From: Lysinibacillus alkalisoli
Lineage (GTDB): Bacteria; Bacillota; Bacilli; Bacillales_A; Planococcaceae
NCBI RefSeq assembly: GCF_014643595.1
Contig: NZ_BMJT01000003.1
Span: 1-64,000, forward strand
DNA: 64,000 nucleotides
Reading direction: 5' to 3'
Position numbers and translations under genes: made by a program. A model generated the notes under the pieces. It was not told the DNA's origin and ran no database searches. It saw nothing but the letters and a program-made list of their open reading frames with translations. Position 1 is the first letter of the stretch; each line of letters opens with the position of its first letter. Shown here in pieces: positions 33,092 through 43,108 of this stretch.

Positions 33092-34270
33092 ATGACAGAA
33101 GTTGTTATTGTAAGTGCTGTACGTACAGCGATTGGTTCTTTTCAAGGGGCATTAAAAGATGTTGCGGCTCCAAAATTAGGGGCAATTGTAATTGAGGCGG
33201 CTCTAGACAAGGCACAAGTAGATAAAGCACTTGTAGATGAAGTTATTATGGGGAATGTATTACAAGCAGGCTTAGGTCAAAACCCAGCTCGACAAGCAGC
33301 TATACAAGCAGGTTTACCACAAACTGTACCTGCTATGACGATCAATAAAGTATGTGGCTCAGGTTTAAAAGCAGTACATTTAGCCGCTCAGGCCATTAAA
33401 GCAGGAGAGGCTGATATTATTGTAGCAGGTGGTTTTGAAAATATGAGTCAAGCCCCTTATTTATTACCTAAGGCGAGACAGGGGTATCGCATGGGTGACC
33501 AACAAGTCGTAGATAGTATGATCAAAGATGGCTTATGGTGTGCATTTAATGACTATCATATGGGTGTAACAGCAGAAAATTTATGCGAACACTATCAATT
33601 GACACGTGAAGCACAAGATGCGTTTTCAGCGCGTTCTCAACAACGTGCTGAGGCAGCGATAAAGGCAGGGAAGTTTACAGACGAAATTGTGCCTGTAACT
33701 ATCCCACAACGTAAGGGTGAGCCTATTGTGTTTGCGCAAGACGAGTACGTAAAGGCAGGTACAACTACAGAGAGCTTGGCTAAGTTACGTCCCGCGTTTA
33801 AAAAGGATGGCTCTGTAACAGCAGGTAATGCTTCAGGCATTAATGACGGAGCAGCCGCTGTTGTTGTAATGTCAAAAGAGAAAGCACAAACGCTCGGTCT
33901 AACACCAATGGCAACGATTGCAAGCAATGCCTCAGCTGGTGTTGACCCAGCAATTATGGGGATAGGCCCTGTAGAAGCGGTTAAAAAATCGTTACAACGT
34001 GCTAATAAAACATTAGCAGATATTGATATTATAGAAGCTAATGAAGCATTTGCCGCACAATCATTAGCGGTGGACAAAGAATTGCAATTTGATAATGAAA
34101 AATTAAATGTAAACGGCGGTGCAATTGCTTTAGGTCATCCGATAGGTGCAAGTGGCGCACGTATTTTAGTGACACTATTGCATGAAATGCAAAAACAAGA
34201 TGCAAAGAGTGGTTTAGCTACATTATGTATTGGTGGCGGACAAGGCGTTGCAACCGTAGTCACAAGATAG
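33092..34270 (+). CDS. Acetyl-CoA C-acetyltransferase (thiolase)
   Basis: A 392-residue biosynthetic-type thiolase. Catalytic residues are visible: Cys in [11 protein letters not shown], the His of [12 protein letters not shown] and the second Cys in LCIGGGQG, with [15 protein letters not shown] between. It condenses two acetyl-CoA to acetoacetyl-CoA or the reverse. I start at the ATG at 33092 right after AAAGGGGGAG; an upstream in-frame codon at 33014 adds 26 residues absent in the family. It is followed 11 bases later by a small DUF3886 gene, probably on the same transcript. Confidence 0.94.
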   Translation: MTEVVIVSAVRTAIGSFQGALKDVAAPKLGAIVIEAALDKAQVDKALVDEVIMGNVLQAGLGQNPARQAAIQAGLPQTVPAMTINKVCGSGLKAVHLAAQAIKAGEADIIVAGGFENMSQAPYLLPKARQGYRMGDQQVVDSMIKDGLWCAFNDYHMGVTAENLCEHYQLTREAQDAFSARSQQRAEAAIKAGKFTDEIVPVTIPQRKGEPIVFAQDEYVKAGTTTESLAKLRPAFKKDGSVTAGNASGINDGAAAVVVMSKEKAQTLGLTPMATIASNASAGVDPAIMGIGPVEAVKKSLQRANKTLADIDIIEANEAFAAQSLAVDKELQFDNEKLNVNGGAIALGHPIGASGARILVTLLHEMQKQDAKSGLATLCIGGGQGVATVVTR

Positions 34271-34280
34271 GATTGAGAAG

Positions 34281-34535
34281 ATGGCAAAGAAAAAAGGACA
34301 AAAAGTAGCAGGTGCTACTAATAAGCAACCAACAGAACAAGTTACGTTAGCTGACCAATTACAAACAGATGTATTAGCTAAATTGGCCGCGACGAAAAAA
34401 CAATTGACACAAGATGCTAAAGCACAAGCTTTAGCTCAGGAAGAACAAGCAAGAAAAGAGCGTAAGGCACGTGAAAAAAATATGACATTTGAAGAATTGC
34501 TTGATCAATATGGAGATCAAGGTTCTAAATTTTAA
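34281..34535 (+). CDS. DUF3886 protein, YqkE-like
   Basis: An 84-residue, highly charged, helical protein (KAQALAQEEQARKERKAREK) ending with the family signature MTFEELLDQYGDQGSKF. Corresponds to YqkE of B. subtilis. Function unknown; composition suggests a nucleic-acid- or ribosome-associated or disordered helical protein. It lies 11 bases behind the thiolase gene. Confidence 0.78.
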   Translation: MAKKKGQKVAGATNKQPTEQVTLADQLQTDVLAKLAATKKQLTQDAKAQALAQEEQARKERKAREKNMTFEELLDQYGDQGSKF

Positions 34536-34568
34536 GATAAAAGCAACTTTTAAAGTTGCTTTTATCTT
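34536..34568 (+). terminator. Terminator after the thiolase/DUF3886 genes
   Basis: GATAAAAGCAAC pairs perfectly with GTTGCTTTTATC around TTTTAAA, with T-rich sequence after. Confidence 0.85.
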
Positions 34569-34618
34569 ATTTTAATGGAATAATTAGTATTAAAATAAGG
34601 ATATAAGGTGGTTTTTAC

Positions 34619-35746
34619 TTGGGTAGAAAAATGGGGATAATAATAAGCATATGTTTAATGATATTTATACTACCTTTAGAAGTCTTTGCACATAAAAATA
34701 ATGATTATGGACAAACATATATAGATGTGCACCATAATGATAGCAATTATGATGTTATTGACTATCTAACATATCTTGGAGTTGTAAAGGGAACAGGTGA
34801 TGGACAATTTCATCCACAAAGCAATGTAACTAATAGACAAGTAGCATTAATGTTAGTTAGAGCTCTAAAAAAGCAAGGTATGGTTTTTTATGAAAATCCC
34901 GGATATAAAGATGTTAAAATATATGATGATGGCTATAAAGAGATTGCTATAGCAACACAACTAGGTATTTTCCCTAAGGAAAAATATTTTCGTCCGCATC
35001 AAGCTATCACAAGAGATGAAATGGCTAGAGCTTTAACAAGAGCTTTTGAATTGAATATAAATACAGATTATACTTTCAAAGATGTTGATAGTAATTATTG
35101 GGCTCATAGTTATATTTCAACAATAGCATCTTATAATATTACAACAGGTTATCAGGATGGAACATTTCGTCCTAAACAAACATTGACACGTTCACAATTT
35201 GCTGCCTTTGTAGCAAGGGCGCTTGTACCCGAAATACGTCCAACAAACAAGCAAATCAAATACAATCAAGGTATGATGCCGTCTCGAATGATTAGTGAGA
35301 AAGAGTTTATTAACGTACTAGCATTAGAAGTAGAAGGTTATGATTATTGGGAGATAATTACTGAAAAATCACCTTCAAGAGAACACTGGGTTACTTTAGG
35401 TATAGATTATTATGGTAATACCAAAAGATTATATGAAGATACACCAAATAGTTTTATCTCTCATATATACGGTATAATAGAATTACCATATCCATTATAT
35501 AATGGTAAAAAATGGATTTCCGGTGATGAAACACCAGGTGTTACTACTACATATACGATAGTAAATACACAAGGAATAGCCGTTTTACCTCATAAAGTAT
35601 ACAAAGATGTTGTTGTAATAAATTTAGAACACCGTACAGATTATGGCGATTATATGCCAGCAACTTTATGGTTCGCAAAAGGTCATGGATTTATTCGTTC
35701 AATGACAGGAGATGGTTATTCATTTCTTGAAGAAATAGAATACTAA
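34619..35746 (+). CDS. Secreted S-layer-homology (SLH) domain protein
   Basis: A 375-residue exported protein with a TTG start at 34619, seven bases behind AAGGTGG (an ATG at 34631 is too far from it). A signal peptide (GRKMGIIISICLMIFILPLE, likely cut after VFA) leads into three SLH domains at about 35-85, 95-145 and 150-200; each has the FxDV...Y/W...I and G...DG.F.P...TR pattern, for example GYQDGTFRPKQTLTRSQFA. SLH domains bind pyruvylated cell-wall polymer. The C-terminal 170 residues are a separate beta-rich domain I do not recognise (AVLPHKVYKDVVVINLEHRT). It stands alone between terminators. Confidence 0.88.
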   Translation: MGRKMGIIISICLMIFILPLEVFAHKNNDYGQTYIDVHHNDSNYDVIDYLTYLGVVKGTGDGQFHPQSNVTNRQVALMLVRALKKQGMVFYENPGYKDVKIYDDGYKEIAIATQLGIFPKEKYFRPHQAITRDEMARALTRAFELNINTDYTFKDVDSNYWAHSYISTIASYNITTGYQDGTFRPKQTLTRSQFAAFVARALVPEIRPTNKQIKYNQGMMPSRMISEKEFINVLALEVEGYDYWEIITEKSPSREHWVTLGIDYYGNTKRLYEDTPNSFISHIYGIIELPYPLYNGKKWISGDETPGVTTTYTIVNTQGIAVLPHKVYKDVVVINLEHRTDYGDYMPATLWFAKGHGFIRSMTGDGYSFLEEIEY

Positions 35747-35800
35747 GTCAATTTTAATATAATATTAACAAACTATAAAACGAGACTTGGGCAAAATAAA

Positions 35801-35835
35801 GAGGAGAAGTGATTTTTAGAATCATTTCTCCTTTT
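35801..35835 (+). terminator. Terminator after the SLH gene
   Basis: AGGAGAAGTGATT pairs with AATCATTTCTCCT, with TTTTT following. Confidence 0.85.
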
Positions 35836-35951
35836 TACTGTTAAGAATAGGGTTTTGGTATTTGATTTTAGAGGGAGAATTTATTTTTATTTTGAAAATT
35901 GATTTATATCTAGGTCTTTTTTTAAAAGATAGTCAATATGTGGTCATACTA

Positions 35952-36788
35952 TCAAACATGCTCAATGCTCACTTTAACAGTAGTTTCTCCGGATTCATTG
36001 AAAGCGGCATGATGAGTGGGGCCAACAGTATTGCCAATAGGTTTGCCGTGACGAATCGCAGCTGTAATGAAACGTTTTGCGATTGTTACAGCCTCTACCA
36101 TCTCTGTCCCTTTTGCTAATTCGGCAGCGATTGCAGCTGAGTAGGTACAACCTGCGCCATTTGTATGTATGGTATCGATACGTGGTGCGTGTAATACGTA
36201 ATAATAGGTACCGTCATACAAAACATCTGTGGCATCGTCTTCAAGGCGACCTCCTTTAACTAATACATATGTTGGACCTAATGCATGTAAAGTTTTAGCA
36301 GCATGTTTTAAATCCGCGATATTTTTTAATGTGCCTTGGGGATAACCAAGTAATTTTTCAGCTTCAGGCATATTAGGTGTAATAATGGTAGCTTGTGGGA
36401 TGATAGCCGTTTTCATTGCTTGCATAGCATCATCTTGTAATAAAGCCGAGCCAATTTTGCCAATCATTACAGGGTCAACGACAATTTTATCCGTTTGTGC
36501 CAAACGTAATTGACCTGCCACAAAATAAATGATTTCGGTTGTGAATAACATACCTGTTTTAATAACATCTGCCCCGATGTCACATAAAGCAGTATCAATT
36601 TGTGCTTCGATTGCATCTAACGTTTGCGGAAAAATATTTTGCCCTGTGCGTGGGTTTTTAGCGACAATCGCCGTAATCGCTGACATCCCATAAACCCCTA
36701 ATTCTTGACAGGTTTTTAAATCGGCTTGAATGCCTGCCCCGCCTCTCGCTGCAGCGCCAGCAATGGATAATACACGATAAGTTGTCAT
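35952..36788 (-). CDS. pdxK: PdxK/ThiD-family kinase (pyridoxine or hydroxymethylpyrimidine kinase)
   Basis: A 278-residue ribokinase-fold kinase. The family segments are present: GGAGIQADLKTCQELGVYGMSAITAIVA, VIKTGMLFTTEII, VVDPVMIGK, ITPNMPEAEKL, and the anion hole NGAGCTYSAAIAAELAKG. The last segment agrees better with B. subtilis PdxK (GAGCTFSAA) than with ThiD (GTGDTF/GTGCTL). The N-terminal substrate loop, normally GSDSSGGAG, reads GAAARGGAG here; the Ser-Asp pair is lost, so substrate preference or activity could differ. Its start overlaps the vanZ-like stop codon. It is the third of a leftward group with an aldo/keto reductase and a VanZ-like protein. Confidence 0.85.
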   Translation of the reverse strand: MTTYRVLSIAGAAARGGAGIQADLKTCQELGVYGMSAITAIVAKNPRTGQNIFPQTLDAIEAQIDTALCDIGADVIKTGMLFTTEIIYFVAGQLRLAQTDKIVVDPVMIGKIGSALLQDDAMQAMKTAIIPQATIITPNMPEAEKLLGYPQGTLKNIADLKHAAKTLHALGPTYVLVKGGRLEDDATDVLYDGTYYYVLHAPRIDTIHTNGAGCTYSAAIAAELAKGTEMVEAVTIAKRFITAAIRHGKPIGNTVGPTHHAAFNESGETTVKVSIEHV

Positions 36789-37234
36789 ACCTTTCTTTCC
36801 CTTCTTTTTCGTAAAAATAAAATCACACTAATCGCAAATAAGCCACCAGCAGTATCTAACCATATATCATGAAATGACATAGTGCGACCAGGATTAAAGC
36901 CTTGTCTGACCTCATCTAATGTAGCAATGATTATCACAATAAATAACACCATACATGCACGCAATTTGAATTGCATTAAAGCTACTGCAATACAAGCAAA
37001 AATAATAAAATGACAAGCTTTGCGAATTAAAAATTCAACAAATAAAAAGTAACCACGTTCATCGATCGATACGACCGTATCCCAGTATGGAATATGTAAC
37101 CATGAAAGTTGTGCCTTAAAAGGTTCATTTACTAACCAGGTTTGGAGTAATGGTTGTAGGGATTGCTGTTTCGCCGTCATGCTAGATGAGACTACTAAGA
37201 GTAAGAGTAATACAATAAGCCACCATTTTTTCAT
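36785..37234 (-). CDS. VanZ-like family membrane protein
   Basis: A 149-residue protein with about four membrane helices. It has the VanZ family features: FFLFVEFLIRKACHFIIFACIAVAL-type segment with RKxxHF, and DEVRQGFNPGRTMSFHDIWLDTAGG (EVxQ...GR...D...N/DxxG). VanZ relatives contribute to low-level teicoplanin resistance, but most have unknown roles. Its start overlaps the aldo/keto reductase stop by four bases, and its own stop overlaps the kinase start, so all three are coupled. Confidence 0.87.
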   Translation of the reverse strand: MKKWWLIVLLLLLVVSSSMTAKQQSLQPLLQTWLVNEPFKAQLSWLHIPYWDTVVSIDERGYFLFVEFLIRKACHFIIFACIAVALMQFKLRACMVLFIVIIIATLDEVRQGFNPGRTMSFHDIWLDTAGGLFAISVILFLRKRRERKV

Positions 37235-38121
37235 CGATGCTTAGTATAAGTAGTTAATTTAGTATGTTCTTTAGCAAAAGCAAAATCGTCGATTTGTTGT
37301 GCAACTTGATACGCCTTTATCGTTTGTTGTAATTGTGTTACAGAACTCGCGCCAATAATCGTAGACGCCACTACAGGAGAGCGTAAATTAAAGGCTAATG
37401 CCAAGGCATGCAAGTTACCATATTGAGCTGTTAATTGTGATAGTAACTGACGTAATGTTTGTTCATCGTAATGAGTGTGAGCTTGCAAGCGCTCTTCCCA
37501 TGCCGTTGTTAATAGCCCTTTTGCTAAAGTGCCACGGCTAACAACAGATGCGCCTTGTTGTTGAATAAATGGAAAGAATTCTTCAGGTTCACGGTCAAGT
37601 AAACTGTAAGGCATCATAACAGTACTAGCCTGTGCTAAAGGCAGAAAGGTTTGTAATACGTTAGGGCGCAATGTCGATATGCCATAAGAGCGAATAAGCC
37701 CCTGTTTTTTTAAGCCTTCAAATGTATCAATTACCTCATCAAAGTCATCGTCTAAAGTGCCCCCGTGTAATTGATATACATCCAAATAGTCGGTTTGCAG
37801 CCGTTTTAAACTTTCGCGAACGGCTGTTTCGATGTAAGCTTTAGATATGTCCCAAGTCCAACCATCTTTTGTGGCATTTGCTTTATTCCCTACTTTACTT
37901 GCTAGAGTAATCTGATGCCGATGGTTTTTTAATACTTCGCCTATTACAGTTTCATTATGCCCAAACTGATATAAATCGGCTGTGTCAAAATACGTAATAC
38001 CGCTTTGCAACGCCTCAAGTAAGATCGGCTTTGCTTCATTTATAGCAGGGGGTAGGGACATACAGCCAAGTCCAATTTCTGAAATTTGTAGCGTGCTTTG
38101 CCCAAGTTGTCTTTTTTCCAT
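37231..38121 (-). CDS. Aldo/keto reductase
   Basis: A 296-residue TIM-barrel NADPH-dependent oxidoreductase. Motifs: LGCMSLP, TYFDTADLYQFGHNETVIGEVL (catalytic Asp and Tyr), LASKVGNK (catalytic Lys), YLDVYQLHGG (His), and the NADP-binding end VVASTIIGASSVTQLQQTI. I start at the ATG at 38121 behind GGAGGAG; a GTG at 38133 overlaps that site. The substrate is unknown. Divergent from nudF with a short shared promoter region. Confidence 0.92.
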   Translation of the reverse strand: MEKRQLGQSTLQISEIGLGCMSLPPAINEAKPILLEALQSGITYFDTADLYQFGHNETVIGEVLKNHRHQITLASKVGNKANATKDGWTWDISKAYIETAVRESLKRLQTDYLDVYQLHGGTLDDDFDEVIDTFEGLKKQGLIRSYGISTLRPNVLQTFLPLAQASTVMMPYSLLDREPEEFFPFIQQQGASVVSRGTLAKGLLTTAWEERLQAHTHYDEQTLRQLLSQLTAQYGNLHALALAFNLRSPVVASTIIGASSVTQLQQTIKAYQVAQQIDDFAFAKEHTKLTTYTKHR

Positions 38122-38204
38122 AAAAAAATGCACTCCTCCATCGATTTTTTCTAGCTTAATGGTACAATGAAAGTGTGTACCAGAACAAGTGAGGGGGCAG
38201 TATC

Positions 38205-38756
38205 ATGCCAAAATTTGAAGAAAAAACAATCGCAACTAAAAAAATATTTCAAGGTCATATAATTAACGTTCAAGTTGATGATGTGGTATTACCAAATGGT
38301 AAAGTAGGCAAGCGTGAATTAGTTAAACATCCTGGAGCAGTTGCTATTATTGCCATTACTTCAGATGATAAAATTGTACTCGTTGAACAATTTAGAAAAC
38401 CTTTAGAACGCACGATTATTGAAATACCTGCAGGTAAAATGGAAGCTGGAGAACTACCATTACATACCGCAAAGCGTGAATTAGAAGAAGAAACAGGCTA
38501 TGGTGCTGAGCATTGGGAACATGTGCAAACCTTTTCAACATCACCAGGCTTTGCTGATGAAATCATTCATATTTATGTTGCACAAAACCTTTATGAAGTC
38601 AGTAACCGAGCAGTGATGGATGAAGATGAGTTTGTCGAGTTAATAGAAGTATCCTTGCAAGACGCACAACAATTAATGACAAATGAACAAATCTATGATG
38701 CAAAGACAGTCTTCGCGATTCAATGGTGTTTATTACACAAACTGACGAAGAAATAA
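38205..38756 (+). CDS. nudF: ADP-ribose pyrophosphatase (Nudix)
   Basis: A 183-residue Nudix hydrolase with a perfect Nudix box, GKMEAGELPLHTAKRELEEETG (from G through the REL.EE.G core). Upstream VRK-type segments (VVLPNGKVGKRELVKHPGAVAI; VEQFRKPLERTIIEIPAG) match ADP-ribose pyrophosphatases. It splits ADP-ribose to AMP and ribose-5-phosphate. The order nudF-fur-xerD-deoB-pdp is that of Bacillus. Confidence 0.93.
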   Translation: MPKFEEKTIATKKIFQGHIINVQVDDVVLPNGKVGKRELVKHPGAVAIIAITSDDKIVLVEQFRKPLERTIIEIPAGKMEAGELPLHTAKRELEEETGYGAEHWEHVQTFSTSPGFADEIIHIYVAQNLYEVSNRAVMDEDEFVELIEVSLQDAQQLMTNEQIYDAKTVFAIQWCLLHKLTKK

Positions 38757-38820
38757 AGGTACTTACTTGTTTTTCTTTTTATTGCTTTGGTATAATGATA
38801 GAAGTTTAGGAGGGCGTCGT

Positions 38821-39276
38821 ATGGAAAGCCGTATTGATCGAATAAAAAAGCAATTGCATAGCGCAAGTTATAAGTTAACACCCCAACGTGAAGCGACTGT
38901 AGCAGTCTTGCTTGAGCATGAAGAAGATCATCTTTCAGCTGAAGACGTTTTTTTGCTCGTTAAAGAAAAAGCACCTGATATCGGCTTAGCGACCGTATAT
39001 CGTACATTGGAGTTATTAACAGAATTAAAAGTGGTTGATAAAATTAACTTTGGTGATGGTGTATCTCGATATGATTTACGACAAGAGGGCGCTACCCATT
39101 TCCACCACCATTTAGTATGTGTGGAATGTGGTGCAGTAGATGAAATTCAAGAAGATTTACTTGTGGATGTTGAAAAAGTAGTAGAGAAGCGTTGGAACTT
39201 TAAAATTAAAGACCATCGTTTAACTTTCCATGGTATATGTTGGCGTTGTCACGATAAGGAAAATAATGAGGCGTAA
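38821..39276 (+). CDS. fur: Fur-family ferric uptake regulator
   Basis: A 151-residue Fur protein: winged-helix N-terminal domain (YKLTPQREATVAVLLEHEEDH; DIGLATVYRTLELL) and metal-binding C-terminal domain with HFHHHLVCVECGAVDE, the structural Zn pair CVEC, and the second pair CWRC near the end. With Fe(II) it represses iron-uptake genes. I start at 38821 (ESRIDRIKKQL) behind AGGAGGG; an in-frame start at 38767 has no site. Gene order supports Fur rather than PerR or Zur. No Fur box was seen upstream. Confidence 0.93.
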   Translation: MESRIDRIKKQLHSASYKLTPQREATVAVLLEHEEDHLSAEDVFLLVKEKAPDIGLATVYRTLELLTELKVVDKINFGDGVSRYDLRQEGATHFHHHLVCVECGAVDEIQEDLLVDVEKVVEKRWNFKIKDHRLTFHGICWRCHDKENNEA

Positions 39277-39296
39277 AAGCCTAACATGAAAATTTA

Positions 39297-39345
39297 AGGA
39301 GTTGTCCCGATTATTGCTAATCATATAGGGGCAACTTCTTTTTTT
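39297..39345 (+). terminator. Terminator between fur and xerD
   Basis: GGAGTTGTCCC pairs with GGGGCAACTTC around a long loop, followed by a run of T (39337-39345). The xerD ribosome-binding site follows at once, so some read-through or a promoter in the loop is expected. Confidence 0.7.
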
Positions 39346-39361
39346 GTAAGGAGTGTTAATC

Positions 39362-40255
39362 GTGAAAGTATTTATAGATCTAGTGAAGGATTATTTACAT
39401 TTTATTCGTGTAGAGAGACAATTAGCAGCTAATACATTAGCCTCTTACGAACGTGATTTAACAGCTTATGTACAATTTATGCAAAAAAACCAAAAAGAAA
39501 CTTTGAATGATATTACACGTGCAGATATTCAAGCTTATTTACTATATTTAAGGCAAACTAATAAGTCACCACGTACAATGGCACGTCATATCTCATCCAT
39601 TCGTAGCTTTCATCAATTTTTATTGCGTGAACGTTTGACAACGCAAGACCCAACAGTGCATATTGACTTGCCAAAAACGACGCAACGTTTGCCAGATGTA
39701 CTAAGTGTAGAGGAGGTTGAGGCATTGATTAATGCCCCTCATCATAACAAGCCTCAAGGTGTGCGTGATACGGCAATGTTAGAGCTATTATATGGTACGG
39801 GTATGCGTATTACAGAATGTATGGACTTAAATATTGACCAAATTCATTTAACGATGGGCTTTGTGCGTATTTTTGGTAAGGGGCATAAGGAGCGTATTGT
39901 CCCACTAGGCCAAAGTGCATTAACGGCTTGTGAACGTTATTTGAATGAAGCGAGACCACAATTATTAAAAGAGCCTACAGAAGCATTATTTATTAACCAA
40001 CGTGGTAAAAGACTAACAAGGCAAGGTTGTTGGAAGTTAATCAAGCAGCATGCTCAACAAGCAAAATTACAAAAAGCAATGACCCCTCATATGTTACGTC
40101 ATTCTTTTGCCACACATTTAATTGAAAATGGCGCTGATATACGCGCTGTGCAAGAAATGTTAGGACATGCTGATATTGCAACAACTCAAATCTATACACA
40201 TGTAAGTAAAACACGTTTATCAGAAGTGTATAAGCAGTTTCACCCTAGGGCATAG
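39362..40255 (+). CDS. xerD: Site-specific tyrosine recombinase XerD
   Basis: A 297-residue XerD with GTG start at 39362, eight bases behind TAAGGAG. The N-terminal SAM-like domain (AANTLASYERDLTAYVQFM) is followed by the catalytic residues Arg in GTGMRITECMDL, Lys in GKGHKERIVPLG, HMLRHSFATHL (H and R), LGHADIATTQIYTH (H) and Tyr in the last segment. With its partner it resolves chromosome dimers at dif. Unlike the island recombinase at 12470, all catalytic residues are canonical. Confidence 0.95.
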   Translation: MKVFIDLVKDYLHFIRVERQLAANTLASYERDLTAYVQFMQKNQKETLNDITRADIQAYLLYLRQTNKSPRTMARHISSIRSFHQFLLRERLTTQDPTVHIDLPKTTQRLPDVLSVEEVEALINAPHHNKPQGVRDTAMLELLYGTGMRITECMDLNIDQIHLTMGFVRIFGKGHKERIVPLGQSALTACERYLNEARPQLLKEPTEALFINQRGKRLTRQGCWKLIKQHAQQAKLQKAMTPHMLRHSFATHLIENGADIRAVQEMLGHADIATTQIYTHVSKTRLSEVYKQFHPRA

Positions 40256-40337
40256 TTTGTGTCAGATGTCTGACCTTACTTTTTGTTACTGTTTTTGTTA
40301 AAATAATTAAGAGAATGAAAATTGGAGGGGAAATCCT

Positions 40338-41516
40338 ATGGAAAAATTTAAACGCATACATGTTATTGTCATGGATTCAGTTGGTATTGGCGAAGCTCCA
40401 GATGCGGCTGCTTTTGGCGATACTGGTGCACATACATTAGGTCATATTGCTGAGCAAATGGATGGCTTACATATCCCTAATTTAACGGCAATGGGCTTAG
40501 GTAATATTGAACCATTGCATAAGGTGGAAGCTGTCCCTTCACCAAATGCCTATTTTGGCAAGATGCAAGAAGCCTCAGTGGGTAAAGACACAATGACAGG
40601 TCACTGGGAGATGATGGGGTTAAATATCGATAAGCCATTTAAAGTATATCCGAATGGTTTCCCTCAAGCATTGATCGAAGCATTAGAACAACGCACAGGA
40701 CGAAAAGTGTTATGCAACCAACCAGCAAGTGGTACACAGATAATTGAAGATTATGGAAAAGAACATATGGAAACAGGTGCATTGATTGTCTACACTTCTG
40801 CTGACCCTGTATTGCAAATTGCGGCACATGAAGATGTAATTTCCATACAAGAATTATATCGTATTTGTGAAATTGCACGTGAATTAACATTAGACCCTGC
40901 ATTTTTAGTGGGACGTGTAATTGCGAGACCATTTATTGGCGAGCCTGGTCATTTTACACGTACGGCTAACCGTCATGATTATGCGTTAAAACCTTTTGCC
41001 AAAACAACGATGGATGTCATGAAACAAGCAGGTTTTGATGTGATTGCAATAGGCAAAATCTCAGATATTTTCAATGGTGAAGGCGTGACAGAAGCCATTC
41101 GTACTAAAAATAATATGGATGGCATGGATCAATTAGCAAACGTTGTTAAACAGCCGTTCTATGGCATGAGTTTTTTAAATCTCGTTGATTTTGATGCGAA
41201 TTTTGGCCATCGACGAGACCCTTTAGGTTATGGTAAAGCCATTGAAGAATTTGATGCGAGATTGCCAGAGATTTTAACACAATTAACGGAAGACGATGTA
41301 CTCATGATTACAGCAGACCATGGTAATGATCCAACATTTGCAGGCACTGACCATACGAGAGAGTTTGTACCATTACTTGTATTTTCGCCAAAGTTCACTC
41401 AACAAGGGGCATTACCACTGCGTCATACATTTGCAGATGTGGCAGCTACAATTGCAGAAAACTTTGCGGTTGAGTTACCAGAATACGGGGAGAGTTTCTT
41501 ATCATTATTGAAGTAA
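40338..41516 (+). CDS. deoB: Phosphopentomutase
   Basis: A 392-residue alkaline-phosphatase-fold enzyme: [12 protein letters not shown] (metal Asp), [14 protein letters not shown] with the catalytic Thr, [13 protein letters not shown] (metal ligands) and ITADHGNDP...TDHTRE (Asp/His ligands). It interconverts ribose-1-phosphate and ribose-5-phosphate (also deoxy forms) in nucleoside salvage. GGAGGGG precedes the ATG. Followed six bases later by pdp, giving the Bacillus deoB-pdp pair. Confidence 0.96.
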   Translation: MEKFKRIHVIVMDSVGIGEAPDAAAFGDTGAHTLGHIAEQMDGLHIPNLTAMGLGNIEPLHKVEAVPSPNAYFGKMQEASVGKDTMTGHWEMMGLNIDKPFKVYPNGFPQALIEALEQRTGRKVLCNQPASGTQIIEDYGKEHMETGALIVYTSADPVLQIAAHEDVISIQELYRICEIARELTLDPAFLVGRVIARPFIGEPGHFTRTANRHDYALKPFAKTTMDVMKQAGFDVIAIGKISDIFNGEGVTEAIRTKNNMDGMDQLANVVKQPFYGMSFLNLVDFDANFGHRRDPLGYGKAIEEFDARLPEILTQLTEDDVLMITADHGNDPTFAGTDHTREFVPLLVFSPKFTQQGALPLRHTFADVAATIAENFAVELPEYGESFLSLLK

Positions 41517-41531
41517 CGGGGGATGACAATT

Positions 41532-42836
41532 ATGAGAATGGTAGATATCATTGAAAAAAAGAGAGATGGCGGTGTGTTAACATCAGCTGAAATCACATTT
41601 TTTGTTGAAGGTTACACAAATGGCTCGATACCAGATTATCAAGCAAGCGCATTATTAATGGCTATCTATTTTCAAGATATGACAGATGAAGAACGTGCAA
41701 ACTTAACAATGGCAATGGTAAATTCAGGTGACAAAATTGATTTGTCAGCCATTGAAGGTGTGAAAGTAGATAAACATTCTACAGGTGGTGTTGGTGACAC
41801 AACAACGCTACCATTAGCTGCTATGGTGGCGGCAGTAGGTGTCCCTGTGGCAAAAATGAGCGGTCGTGGCTTAGGGCATACAGGTGGCACAATTGATAAG
41901 TTAGAAGCTATTGAAGGATTTCATGTAGAAATTACGACAGAAGACTTTGTTCAACAAGTAAATGAAATTAAAATGGCTGTCGTTGGTCAGAGTGGTAACT
42001 TAACACCAGCAGATAAAAAAATCTATGCTTTGCGCGACGTTACAGGCACAGTAAGCAGCATCCCTTTAATTGCCAGCTCCATTATGAGCAAAAAAATTGC
42101 CTCAGGTGCGGATGCTATTGTGTTAGATGTAAAAACAGGTGACGGTGCATTTATGAAAACAGAAGAAGATGCCAAACAGTTAGCACAAGCAATGGTGAAA
42201 ATAGGTAACGATGTGGGACGTAAAACAATGGCTATTATTTCTGATATGAGTCAGCCATTAGGATTAGCCATCGGAAATGCGCTAGAAATTAAGGAAGCTA
42301 TTGATACATTGCAAGGCAAAGGACCAAAAGATTTAGAAGAGTTATGTTATACATTGGGTTCCCAAATGGTGGTGTTAGGTGGACATGCTGCCTCATTACA
42401 AGAAGCACGACAACAGCTTGAAACCGTTGTCATGAACGGGCAAGCTCTAGAAGTGTTAAAGCAGTTTATTATCGCTCAAGGTGGTAATGGTGAAGTAGTG
42501 GAGCATCAAGACCTGTTACCACAAGCGCAGTATATTACTGCCTTACCAGCTAAAAAGTCAGGCTATATTGCAAAGTTAGAAGCAGATGACATTGGTACCG
42601 CGGCTATGCTATTAGGCGCAGGGCGCGCAACAAAAGAATCCGAGATTGACCTCGCAGTAGGGCTTATGTTAAATAAAAAAGTGGGCGATTATGTAGAAGA
42701 AGGGGAATCATTGGTGACCATTCATGCTAATCAACAAGATATTGCTCAGGTTGAACAAAAATTATATGATCACATTATCATTAGTGATGCAAAAGTGGAA
42801 GCACCAAGTTTAATACGTGCGATCATTATGACGTAA
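41532..42836 (+). CDS. pdp: Pyrimidine-nucleoside phosphorylase
   Basis: A 434-residue enzyme, same length as B. subtilis Pdp. Motifs: [38 protein letters not shown] (phosphate), [19 protein letters not shown] (family signature) and [17 protein letters not shown]. It phosphorolyses uridine, thymidine and deoxyuridine. I start at the ATG at 41532 ([10 protein letters not shown]), nine bases behind CGGGGGA; the ATG at 41523 overlaps that site region. Works with DeoB upstream to feed the pentose into central metabolism. Confidence 0.95.
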   Translation: MRMVDIIEKKRDGGVLTSAEITFFVEGYTNGSIPDYQASALLMAIYFQDMTDEERANLTMAMVNSGDKIDLSAIEGVKVDKHSTGGVGDTTTLPLAAMVAAVGVPVAKMSGRGLGHTGGTIDKLEAIEGFHVEITTEDFVQQVNEIKMAVVGQSGNLTPADKKIYALRDVTGTVSSIPLIASSIMSKKIASGADAIVLDVKTGDGAFMKTEEDAKQLAQAMVKIGNDVGRKTMAIISDMSQPLGLAIGNALEIKEAIDTLQGKGPKDLEELCYTLGSQMVVLGGHAASLQEARQQLETVVMNGQALEVLKQFIIAQGGNGEVVEHQDLLPQAQYITALPAKKSGYIAKLEADDIGTAAMLLGAGRATKESEIDLAVGLMLNKKVGDYVEEGESLVTIHANQQDIAQVEQKLYDHIIISDAKVEAPSLIRAIIMT

Positions 42837-42899
42837 AGTTGCGACTACTAAAGCATAAAAAACTTTGTACCTGCAGGTAATTTACAATTAGTTGAAAGC

Positions 42900-42943
42900 A
42901 AACAAGTGGTAAGGGAGATGCATTCTCCTTACCACTTGTTTTT
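42900..42943 (+). terminator. Terminator of deoB-pdp
   Basis: AAACAAGTGGTAAGG pairs perfectly with CCTTACCACTTGTTT, followed by T residues. Confidence 0.88.
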
Positions 42944-43108
42944 AACTTACGCCTCTTATACAATTTATTTTTTCCATTTGTAAGCGTTTTAAGTGAGCGT
43001 TAGGTGGGAATTTAGCCTTCTTAGTAGTGTTTTGGCAGATATTGATTACAAACACAGCGTGTGGTAAAGTTTGCTTTATACATTTTACTATGCGAAGGGG
43101 CGAATGAA

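Noticed and set aside
42944-43108. Lysine riboswitch upstream of lysA
   Set aside because: The conserved L-box core could not be recognised and the space after the pdp terminator is short.
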